Position numbers and translations under genes: made by a program
The notes under the pieces: model-generated
Databases searched by the model: none
Seen by the model: the letters and a program-made list of their open reading frames with translations, nothing else
What the model was told of the DNA's origin: nothing
Origin: Clostridia bacterium
GTDB lineage: Bacteria > Bacillota > Clostridia > TANB77 > UBA1234
DNA length: 64,000 nucleotides
NCBI GenBank assembly: GCA_017539905.1
Contig: JAFYBZ010000007.1
Span: 62,001-126,000, forward strand
Reading direction: 5' to 3'
Shown: piece after piece, positions 7,967 through 15,006 of the stretch
Layout of the letters: each line of letters opens with the position of its first letter
Position numbering within the stretch: position 1 is the first letter of the stretch

Positions 7967-8677
7967 TTAGTTGTTTTCTTGACCATTAAAGTAATAGCCT
8001 ATACCACGTTTAGTAGCTAAAAATTCTGGAACACTAGGATTAGGTTCTATCTTTTCACGAATTCTTCTAACAGTAACATCTACTGTACGAACATCTCCGA
8101 AATATTCATATCCCCATACTTTTTCAAGTAATTCCTCACGAGAGAATACTTGACCTCTTTGTGTAGCTAAGAATTTTAATAGCTCAAACTCACGAAGTGT
8201 AAGATCAACATTTTTATCATTTACTCTTACTTCGTATTTATCTACATCTAGTGACAATGCACCAAATTTAATTTCTGGATTGTTATTACCCATATAACCT
8301 GGTTTATCATATTTTTCTGTTTTACGAAGATTAGCCTTAACTCTGGCCATAACTTCTCTAACACTAAAAGGCTTTGTGATATAATCATCAGCACCTAATT
8401 CTAAACCTATAATCTTATCAACAACGTCTTCCTTTGCAGTAACCATAAGAATAGGAACATTAGAAACTTGTCTAATTTCTTTACATGCTGTAAAACCATC
8501 TTTCTTTGGTAGCATAACATCTAACAAAATTAAATCTGGATTTTCAGCTTTAGCAACATCAACAGCTTGCTCACCATCATATGCTTGACAAGTTGTATAA
8601 CCTTCTTTAATTAAATTGTGATTAAGAATATCAACTATATTTTTCTCATCATCAACAATTAAAATTTTCTTACTCAT
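7967..8677 (-). CDS. walR: OmpR-family response regulator, WalR/VicR-like
   Basis: 236 aa. The receiver domain has the acidic pair DDE (9-11), phospho-acceptor Asp53 (LILLDVMLP) and the conserved Lys in YITKPFS near 103. The C-terminal winged helix (about 135-230) has LTLREFELLKFLA and the recognition region RTVDVTVRRIREKIE, very like WalR. It is expected to bind TGTWAH-N5-TGTWAH sites; two perfect matches exist in this window (13141-13157 and 57402-57418). The gene has its own promoter at 8719-8747. PhoP-like identity cannot be excluded from sequence alone. Confidence 0.8.
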   Translation of the reverse strand: MSKKILIVDDEKNIVDILNHNLIKEGYTTCQAYDGEQAVDVAKAENPDLILLDVMLPKKDGFTACKEIRQVSNVPILMVTAKEDVVDKIIGLELGADDYITKPFSVREVMARVKANLRKTEKYDKPGYMGNNNPEIKFGALSLDVDKYEVRVNDKNVDLTLREFELLKFLATQRGQVFSREELLEKVWGYEYFGDVRTVDVTVRRIREKIEPNPSVPEFLATKRGIGYYFNGQENN

Positions 8678-8718
8678 ACTTCTAACTTCCCCCCAACGGA
8701 ACTAATTTCTACTACTTA

Positions 8719-8747
8719 ATTATCTATTAACGAAATTGAAATGTCAA
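8719..8747 (-). promoter_or_regulatory. Promoter of walR
   Basis: A consensus TTGACA (8747-8742) and GATAAT (8724-8719) with a 17-bp spacer on the minus strand, 40-odd bp before the walR ATG. Confidence 0.7.
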
Positions 8748-8762
8748 TGTTATAAATGAAAA

Positions 8763-8786
8763 AAGATTGCCAAAAATGACAATCTT
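8763..8786 (-). terminator. Terminator after the M23 peptidase gene
   Basis: A 10-bp stem AAGATTGTCA / TGGCAATCTT (one G-U pair) is followed on the minus strand by TTTTTTC. Confidence 0.75.
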
Positions 8787-8805
8787 CTTTAATAATCAAA
8801 ATATA

Positions 8806-9828
8806 TTAAAATTCACCAAGCATCGTTGCTGGATCGAAGTATGAACCATCATATCTGATTTCTACATGCACGTGTGGACCAGTAGAATTACCAGTGCTTC
8901 CAACGTAACCAATAACGTCACCTTTTTTAACTTCATCACCAACATTGCAAGCAAATCTACTACAGTGTGCATAGTATGTTTCAAATCCACCTGTATGTTG
9001 TACTTTTATAAGGTAACCATAATTGCCTTTCCATTCCGCACATGTAACTACACCATCTTCAAGAGCATGAATTGGAGTACCAATAGAAGCAGCAAAATCT
9101 ATTCCTGTATGATAACCCATTCTTCTCCATCCAAATCTTGATGTAACAACATAGCTTGTTAGTGGAAGACCAAAATTAAGATCTGATTCCATTTCTCTTA
9201 AGCTGTCTAAAACTGATTGTGGAACTGTCTTTTGAACTGTATATGTTTGGTATTTTGTAACCAATTCATCATTCTCTGCTTTAAGAGGCTTAATAATGTC
9301 ATTTGCTGCAAGCTCTAAATCATCTACGACATCAAGCTCATTTTGATATTTTTCAGAAACGACTACACTAGCCTTCTTGGTAAACTTTTTAGTTGCACTA
9401 TTAACCTTATCGACTATTTGTTGCGCAGCATCTAAAGAATCAACTACAGCCTTCTCCTCGTCGTTAACATTAATTGCATAAACTCTGTAATAAACATCAC
9501 ACTCGTTTTTAACAAGTTGTAATATTTCTTCATCTTTAGTAACAATATCTTTCTTTACAAGACTAAATTCATATTCAGGGCGAGTATTTAATAGTATGTA
9601 TCCAACATTGTCGCCTTCACCCTCACGAAGGTATGTCTCGATTTGACTTTGCAAATTGTTCTTGCTGCTTACATAGCCTTTGAATTCTCCATTTATTAGC
9701 ACTGAGTATACTGGTTTGTATGATGCTAAAACAAGAGCTACAACTGCTATGATTCCAATAAGAATAGTTAGAACAACCTTACCTGCCACGCCAGCTTTCA
9801 GCTTAGCTTTGCTAGAAACTCTAACCAA
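8806..9828 (-). CDS. Membrane-anchored M23 peptidase (LytM-type wall endopeptidase)
   Basis: 340 aa, start TTG after GGAG. A basic N-terminus and one membrane helix (about 17-39) anchor it with the bulk outside. Residues about 60-200 form a mixed alpha/beta region without a clear match. The C-terminal M23 domain has the zinc ligands His240 and Asp244 (HTGIDFAA) and the HxH at 319-321 (GPHVHVE), with GSTGNSTGPH typical of active lysostaphin-type enzymes. It cuts peptide cross-bridges in peptidoglycan. All catalytic residues are present, so it should be active rather than an EnvC/NlpD-type activator. It lies directly upstream of walR; wall hydrolases are classic WalR targets, but I see no perfect WalR box at its own promoter. 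Confidence 0.9.
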   Translation of the reverse strand: MVRVSSKAKLKAGVAGKVVLTILIGIIAVVALVLASYKPVYSVLINGEFKGYVSSKNNLQSQIETYLREGEGDNVGYILLNTRPEYEFSLVKKDIVTKDEEILQLVKNECDVYYRVYAINVNDEEKAVVDSLDAAQQIVDKVNSATKKFTKKASVVVSEKYQNELDVVDDLELAANDIIKPLKAENDELVTKYQTYTVQKTVPQSVLDSLREMESDLNFGLPLTSYVVTSRFGWRRMGYHTGIDFAASIGTPIHALEDGVVTCAEWKGNYGYLIKVQHTGGFETYYAHCSRFACNVGDEVKKGDVIGYVGSTGNSTGPHVHVEIRYDGSYFDPATMLGEF

Positions 9829-9870
9829 TATTTCATCTCCTTTATAATTTGCTGTTCACAAACCACTAGT

Positions 9871-9899
9871 ATTATACTTGAACGAAAATTCCAATTCAA
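9871..9899 (-). promoter_or_regulatory. Promoter of the M23 peptidase gene
   Basis: TTGAAT (9899-9894), a 17-bp spacer and TATAAT (9876-9871). The promoter is overlapped by an inverted repeat ACTTGAA...TTCAAGT, a possible operator. The remaining intergenic stretch to 10102 is AT-rich and holds one perfect DnaA-box match, TTATCCACA (9948-9956), but nothing else I can name. Confidence 0.7.
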
Positions 9900-10102
9900 G
9901 TTTTTTCACCAAATTTCCACAATATGGGCGAATTTTTGTTCTTATAGTTATCCACATCTTTGCCTTTATTTAGCCATTATTTGCCTATATATATGTTGAT
10001 AAATATTTTTACAAAAAAATTAAGATTATATTAAAAGAGACATAATATTGTTTACATACTGAAAAATATGTAAATTTTATCTCTGCTTTCTACATATAAA
10101 AA

Positions 10103-10126
10103 AGAGCGGACATTAATGTCCGCTCT
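10103..10126 (-). terminator. Terminator of the S-layer-type gene
   Basis: A perfect 12-bp stem AGAGCGGACATT / AATGTCCGCTCT is followed on the minus strand by TTTTTTATATG. Confidence 0.88.
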
Positions 10127-10146
10127 ATATTATCTAATGAAGAAAA

Positions 10147-12930
10147 TTAAACTCTTTCTCCAGATTCACCTGAAACTGGTGTAACATTTTCTTCTTCTTC
10201 AGCATCTTCGTCATAGTATGTAACATATCCGTCTGTGTCGATTTCGTCTTCATCATCAACGCCTTCAACAGTAATGATATAGATTACTTCTAGATCATCA
10301 TCAACTACAACTCTGTCGCCTTTGCTGAACTTACCAGCAGCTAATCCTGTGCCTAGTTGTTCACCATCGTCGAATTCAACATATCCGTCTTTATCAACGC
10401 TAGCTGTAACAGCAACTATAGCATAGTCTTCAAACTCTTTGTTTACATCGTCATCTTTATCTTCAAGATCGATGTCTCCGCTTAGTCTTCCGCCTTCTAA
10501 TTGAACGATAGAACCATCAACTGCATTTACAATTGAAGCATTTCCATCAGCAACGTCAGTAACTTTTAGAACACCTTTGATAACAACTTTGTCGCTTTCT
10601 GTTCTAGAGAATGCGATAAATGCTTTATCTAATTCTTTAGCAGCAGCATAGCTATCAACGATTGATTTCTTGTTATCAAGATCTACTTCTTCCCACTCAC
10701 CATTTACTTTAACATGAGTGATACCAGCTCTTTGTTTAACTGCTTCTACTTTAGCAACTTCAAGTTCAGAAGAAACTGCATCTTCAGTAACGAATACATA
10801 TGATGCTGTCATTCTCTTACCATTCTTGTTGATCTTAGTTGTCTTATCGTAAGCAACTAAACCACCATCGATACCTTGAAGAGCTGCTTTAGCGTCTTCA
10901 GCAACTTCAAACTTAAATCCAACAACACCGTCATCTTCTTCGTCTGTTTCTGGAGTTAACTTGTAAACAACTGTAGAAGCTGTTACTTTGAAGTCTCCAT
11001 CATCAGCTGTGATGTAACCGTTGTTCTTGTCATATCCGTCTTCACCGAATTCTGTGAATCCATAATCATCATCATATGGATCTCCTGATAAACCAGCTTC
11101 AAGAACTGCGATAGCCTTGATTTGGTCTTTATCATTGAATTTAACCCATACGAATACGCCTTCACCGCTTTCGCCTTCAGCGTTCTTATAAACTTTACCT
11201 TTTTCGATAGCTGTTCCATCGAAATCGCCTAATTCAAACTTGCTTGAGAATGCATACATTGATCCTTCTGGATCTTCAGCATTTGCAAGTCTGATCTTTA
11301 ATGTTGTATCTCCTGTATCAGGATCAGAAACTTCTCTTACACCATTTGACATTACTGCATAGAAGTTGTTTTCTCCGTTTCCCTTTACATCTTCGAAATA
11401 TACTTTTACAACTTGTCCTAAGTAGTTAAGAGCAAGTTCAACTTCTTTATCTAGGAAGTCATTATCTTTCTTCTTCTTTGTTAATTTATCAACTGCATCT
11501 TCAAGTTTTTCGTCATCTACATATACATGTCCGTTAACGAATTTCTCGAATGTTCTGTAGTTTTCACCATCAACTTCGAAGTACATTCTTTGATCATCAT
11601 CTTTTTCATATGTTAATGATTCAAATGTACCATTTACTCTTTCTCTTGCTACCATGTAGTATGTACCTGTAGCATCTTCATCTCCAAGCTCTGTATAAAC
11701 ATCGCCTTCTTCGATATCATCTCTTGTAGCCCAAGCTCCATCAATGATAACTAGAGCATCTTCATCAATTTTGCTCTTTAATGTAGATGGTTTAGAAACT
11801 TCGATACCTGTGTTTGGAAGAACTTTCATAACAGCTACTCCTTCAAGGTCAACGATCTTCTTACCTTCTACTTCAACGATAACAAACATATCTTCTTCGA
11901 TTTCATCGATATCTCTATCGAAATCAGCAGCTTTAGCTAGTTTGTATTCTTCGTTTTCAATTTCAATCTTGCCTTCAGCAAGGTTCTTAACACTTGTTAC
12001 TAATCCTTCAACGAATTCGTAAGCTGGTGTTAATGTTAAGAATGTAGCTTTATCAGCATCTTTGTAATCTTTGATAAGAGCTGATACTTTCATTCCTTCT
12101 ACTAATCTAGATACGTCTGTATCTTTAGCTAGTTTACCTTCTTGTGCAACTACCCATCTTCCGTTGTTGTCTAAACCAGAAACTGTAATATTAACTTCTG
12201 TGTTGTCAACAACATCGATTGATGTTAGATAGAAATCTTTACCATAGTTGTATTTAGGGAATTTAACATTTAACATGTAATCGCCTTGGATGTTAGATAA
12301 TGTCATACCATTACCTTGAGACTCCTCGTAGATCTTCCACATTGGAGTTCTTAACATGTTCCAAAGAAGAATAGCTGTGTTTCCTCTTAATGCAGGATTT
12401 CCAGCAACGATTGTTCCGTCCATATCTTCTGTTAATTCTAATTCAACTGCTTTTAGCATGTAAGCTGTTGGCCATGTTCCTTCAGCTTCTACTACGTTAC
12501 CATAACCTAAAGCTCTTAAAGCCATTGTGAAAGCTTCAGCATATGTAACATTCTTTTCTGGTTTAAAAGTACCATCTGGATAACCAGTGATTACTTTTGA
12601 TTGAGCAGCTGCATTGATGTATCCAGCAGCCCAGTGTGATGGGTCAACATCTGAAAATACTGTTTTGCCTGTTAATGATTCAACTGAATCACCAAGACCT
12701 AAGCAAATAACAAGCATTTTAGCAAGTTGTGCTCTTGTTAATTCTTTTTCTGGTCCATAAGTATTATCTTTGAAACCATCGATAACACCTAATTCTGTTA
12801 AAGCTTCAACAGCACCAGCAAATTTAGCATTGTTGCCTGTTAAGTCTGTGTACTTTGTAGCAGCAAATGCAGAAACAAATAAGCTAAGTACCATTGAGAT
12901 AGCTAATACTAATGATATAATTTTCTTCAT
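10147..12930 (-). CDS. Secreted SLH-domain protein, likely a main S-layer protein
   Basis: 927 aa. A classic signal peptide (MKKIISLVLAISMVLSLF, cut after AFA) is followed by three N-terminal SLH domains (about 27-195) with motifs VIDGFKDNTYGPEKELTRAQ and ITGYPDGTFKPEKNVTYAE. These anchor proteins to pyruvylated secondary wall polymers. The rest is a long, very acidic beta-rich region (many D/E runs, VXXGKI-type strands) with no recognised enzyme domain. The ATG at 12930 is chosen because AAGGAGGAC sits just upstream; the open frame continues 44 codons further but without a ribosome binding site. A strong promoter, a leader of about 150 nt, its own terminator and enrichment in preferred codons suggest high expression, as for an S-layer protein. 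That role is inference. Confidence 0.8.
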   Translation of the reverse strand: MKKIISLVLAISMVLSLFVSAFAATKYTDLTGNNAKFAGAVEALTELGVIDGFKDNTYGPEKELTRAQLAKMLVICLGLGDSVESLTGKTVFSDVDPSHWAAGYINAAAQSKVITGYPDGTFKPEKNVTYAEAFTMALRALGYGNVVEAEGTWPTAYMLKAVELELTEDMDGTIVAGNPALRGNTAILLWNMLRTPMWKIYEESQGNGMTLSNIQGDYMLNVKFPKYNYGKDFYLTSIDVVDNTEVNITVSGLDNNGRWVVAQEGKLAKDTDVSRLVEGMKVSALIKDYKDADKATFLTLTPAYEFVEGLVTSVKNLAEGKIEIENEEYKLAKAADFDRDIDEIEEDMFVIVEVEGKKIVDLEGVAVMKVLPNTGIEVSKPSTLKSKIDEDALVIIDGAWATRDDIEEGDVYTELGDEDATGTYYMVARERVNGTFESLTYEKDDDQRMYFEVDGENYRTFEKFVNGHVYVDDEKLEDAVDKLTKKKKDNDFLDKEVELALNYLGQVVKVYFEDVKGNGENNFYAVMSNGVREVSDPDTGDTTLKIRLANAEDPEGSMYAFSSKFELGDFDGTAIEKGKVYKNAEGESGEGVFVWVKFNDKDQIKAIAVLEAGLSGDPYDDDYGFTEFGEDGYDKNNGYITADDGDFKVTASTVVYKLTPETDEEDDGVVGFKFEVAEDAKAALQGIDGGLVAYDKTTKINKNGKRMTASYVFVTEDAVSSELEVAKVEAVKQRAGITHVKVNGEWEEVDLDNKKSIVDSYAAAKELDKAFIAFSRTESDKVVIKGVLKVTDVADGNASIVNAVDGSIVQLEGGRLSGDIDLEDKDDDVNKEFEDYAIVAVTASVDKDGYVEFDDGEQLGTGLAAGKFSKGDRVVVDDDLEVIYIITVEGVDDEDEIDTDGYVTYYDEDAEEEENVTPVSGESGERV

Positions 12931-13080
12931 TAGATTTGTCCTCCTTGTAAAATAAATATGTTTGAAAGGAAACTTTAAAATAACTAGACTATCTTCCTTT
13001 CTTTCTACTCTCTTTACTAGTCTAATTTTGCGAGCCAGGTAAATTATGACACTTGAAATCATGTTTACCTCGTCTTCACA
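12931..13080 (-). promoter_or_regulatory. Long structured 5' leader of the S-layer-type mRNA
   Basis: From the predicted transcription start (about 13080) to the ATG the leader is about 150 nt. It can form a first stem-loop built from GAGCC/GGCTC plus GGTAAA/TTTACC (13085-13032). A second pairs TAGACTA with TAGTCTA around a purine-rich loop (about 13023-12982). Stable 5' leaders of this kind are known to stabilise S-layer mRNAs in other bacteria; here the function is inferred. Confidence 0.5.
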
Positions 13081-13086
13081 GGCTCT

Positions 13087-13115
13087 ATCTTATAATCGGT
13101 AATATTTTTCGTCAA
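13087..13115 (-). promoter_or_regulatory. Promoter of the S-layer-type gene
   Basis: TTGACG (13115-13110), a 17-bp spacer and TAAGAT (13092-13087) on the minus strand. It lies about 25 bp downstream of a perfect WalR-type box. Confidence 0.65.
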
Positions 13116-13140
13116 TTTGTTTAAAAAAATATTTACTGTT

Positions 13141-13157
13141 TTTACATATTGTTTACA
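13141..13157 (-). promoter_or_regulatory. WalR-type box upstream of the S-layer-type promoter
   Basis: On the minus strand TGTAAA-CAATA-TGTAAA, an exact fit to the WalR/YycF consensus TGTWAH-N5-TGTWAH, placed about 60-75 bp upstream of the predicted transcription start. In that position it could act as an activator site. Confidence 0.55.
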
Positions 13158-13227
13158 TTTGATCTGCGGAAAATAGGCTTTTAGATATAGTTTATGTGTA
13201 GTTTGTAAAAATATTATGTAAATCGTA

Positions 13228-13259
13228 ACAGCCCTGTAACGTTCATGTTACAGGGCTGT
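13228..13259. terminator. Strong hairpin downstream of the DUF1934 gene
   Basis: A perfect 13-bp stem ACAGCCCTGTAAC / GTTACAGGGCTGT with a 6-nt loop. There is no clean T-run on either side, so termination is likely for the ddl/DUF1934 unit but not certain. Confidence 0.5.
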
Positions 13260-13305
13260 AATATTCTTAAAAAACTACGGAAATCAAGCTTTCCAAATTT
13301 GATTT

Positions 13306-13349
13306 GGGGACGGTTCTCAAGTCCAAAATTGGACTTGAGAACCGTCCCC
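13306..13349. repeat. GGGGAC-ended palindromic repeat (REP-like)
   Basis: A perfect inverted repeat of 21-bp arms around 2 nt, beginning GGGGACGGTTCTCAAG and ending with its complement. The GGGGACGGTTCT end is a form commonly seen in Firmicutes palindromic repeats and near IS200/RAYT-type elements. The palindrome at 60188-60265 shares the TTTGGGGAC end but has a different interior. Confidence 0.75.
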
Positions 13350-13358
13350 TAGTCTAAT

Positions 13359-13724
13359 TTATTCATATAAGAATACTTCTATCTCATTTATATAAGGATC
13401 TACTCCAACCATCTTTATCTCATACTTTGCTGAGGCAATTAGTCCTGTTGTATTATCATGTTTCTTAACCTCTATTCCCGTAAGGTCTAAAACAATCATT
13501 CCATTTGCTGTATCATAATCCACTTCATAAGTATTATCTTTTTCAATTACTAATTTATTCTCTCCACGTTCATGAATTATTTTATCTTCTTCTATTTGGA
13601 TAAAACCATTTTCAAAAGATATCTTGATCATGTCATCATCATTATCTACAGTGCACTCAAACTCTTCATTTATTTCTTCTTCGTGTGTACCATAGTTTTG
13701 CTTAGATTTAAGAATTAGTTTCAT
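13359..13724 (-). CDS. DUF1934 (YwiB-like) beta-barrel protein
   Basis: 121 aa, cytoplasmic, with no signal peptide or membrane segment. The pattern of alternating short strands and the ending ASAKYEIKMVG...EIEVFLYE fits the DUF1934 family, small calycin-like barrels of unknown function often found near wall-precursor or argS genes in Firmicutes. It follows ddl after 47 bp holding a GC hairpin, so it is probably the last gene of the alpha/beta hydrolase - murF - ddl unit. No catalytic residues can be pointed to. Confidence 0.7.
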   Translation of the reverse strand: MKLILKSKQNYGTHEEEINEEFECTVDNDDDMIKISFENGFIQIEEDKIIHERGENKLVIEKDNTYEVDYDTANGMIVLDLTGIEVKKHDNTTGLIASAKYEIKMVGVDPYINEIEVFLYE

Positions 13725-13747
13725 AAATATTCTCCTTTAATAATAGT

Positions 13748-13764
13748 GGCGGCCTATGGCCGCC
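13748..13764. repeat. GGCG-family mini-hairpin between ddl and DUF1934
   Basis: GGCGGCC - TAT - GGCCGCC, 7-bp stem with 3-nt loop. It is followed on the plus strand by GCTACAA, as at 32018-32034. Confidence 0.55.
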
Positions 13765-13771
13765 GCTACAA

Positions 13772-14992
13772 TTATTTCTCAATTTTAGTTATATTTCCAA
13801 TTATATTAGAATCAAAAGTATAATTATTCTTAACTTTATCATCATGTGCTAATTCTGCAATCTCAACTAGTCTATCAATTAATTCTGAATACTCCATTCC
13901 ATCGTGTTTCCAAAGGTAGAATGCCATTGATCCTGGAATAGTGTTTATTTCGTTCAAATATACCTTATTTTCGTCTTTATCAATGATGTAGTCTATTCTT
14001 ACTACACCTTTTGAATTTAACGCTTTAAAAGTCTTTATAGTTAAATCCTTTATTTCATTTGTTTGTTCATCAGGAATATCTGCAGGGATTCTTCTATCCA
14101 TGCTTTCCATAGATCCACTTTGCTTTGAACCTAGTGGCATATTAGCAATTTTAGTCGGTGCAGTTTTTGCTCCACCTTTTGAAGATTTTCCTCCTCTTAA
14201 ATATTTATCTTCAAATGTTAGGAAATCTTTCCAACTAATTGGCTCTTCACAGCAAGATGTTTCAACATCATCTTTATATCCAAGCGCACTGCAATTAATC
14301 TCTTTAATATTCTCAACTGATTTTTCTACAACAATTCTTGAATCGTAACTAATAGCAACTTCGATTGCTTGTATTAATCCATCTTTGTTTTTGGCTTTTG
14401 TAATACCAATGCTAGAACCTAAGTTAGAAGGCTTAACAAACATTGGATAGCTCAAAGTACTTTCAATTTTCTTAATAACTTCTTCACTATTTTTCATCCA
14501 TTCATCACGAATAAAATAAACATATGGAAGTATTGGCAAGTTGTATGATTCAAATACTTTTTTCATCAATATTTTATCCATTCCAACTGATGCACCTAAA
14601 ACGCCTGACGAAGAATAAGGAATATTTGCTAATTCTAATAATCCTTGAAGTGTTCCATCTTCACCATTCATTCCATGCATAGTAGGAATAACAGCATCAA
14701 GAGAAATAAATTTTTCTTTTGCAAACAATCCTTTTTCGTATACAACAAGACCTGCTTTATTAGGAGGAATAATTGCCTCTTTAACTTCACTTAAATGCGA
14801 TTCAAAATTTTTATAAATATTTGCATTTAAAAGTTTGTCACCTGTATACCAATTACCATCTGAATGAATATATATTGGTATAACAACATATTTTTTCTTG
14901 TCAACATTTTCAATTAATTGAAGTCCTGTAACTATTGATACATCATGCTCACAAGTTACACCACCAAAAATAACTCCTAAATTTTTCATCAA
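13772..14992 (-). CDS. ddl: D-alanine--D-alanine ligase
   Basis: 406 aa ATP-grasp enzyme. It starts with GVIFGGVTCEHDVSIVTG (the GG-x-SxEH-xVS motif) and has HGMNGEDGTLQGLLE, KPSNLGSSIG (ATP-grasp lid) and the Mg-binding end YLNEINTIPGSM. It joins two D-Ala for the peptidoglycan stem. It is about 50 residues longer than usual because of an insertion in the omega-loop region (EDKYLRGGKSSKGG...MDRRIPADI, about 248-295), which in other Ddl closes over the active site. The insertion is rich in Gly/Ser/Lys, so substrate closure may differ. The murF-like gene just upstream makes the next enzyme of the pathway. A Van-type D-Ala--X ligase is possible but not indicated. Confidence 0.88.
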   Translation of the reverse strand: MMKNLGVIFGGVTCEHDVSIVTGLQLIENVDKKKYVVIPIYIHSDGNWYTGDKLLNANIYKNFESHLSEVKEAIIPPNKAGLVVYEKGLFAKEKFISLDAVIPTMHGMNGEDGTLQGLLELANIPYSSSGVLGASVGMDKILMKKVFESYNLPILPYVYFIRDEWMKNSEEVIKKIESTLSYPMFVKPSNLGSSIGITKAKNKDGLIQAIEVAISYDSRIVVEKSVENIKEINCSALGYKDDVETSCCEEPISWKDFLTFEDKYLRGGKSSKGGAKTAPTKIANMPLGSKQSGSMESMDRRIPADIPDEQTNEIKDLTIKTFKALNSKGVVRIDYIIDKDENKVYLNEINTIPGSMAFYLWKHDGMEYSELIDRLVEIAELAHDDKVKNNYTFDSNIIGNITKIEK

Positions 14993-15006
14993 ACTTCCTC
15001 CATTAC

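Noticed and set aside
9829-10146. Possible replication origin because of a DnaA box and AT-rich sequence
   Set aside because: Only one box, no dnaA, dnaN or recF nearby.
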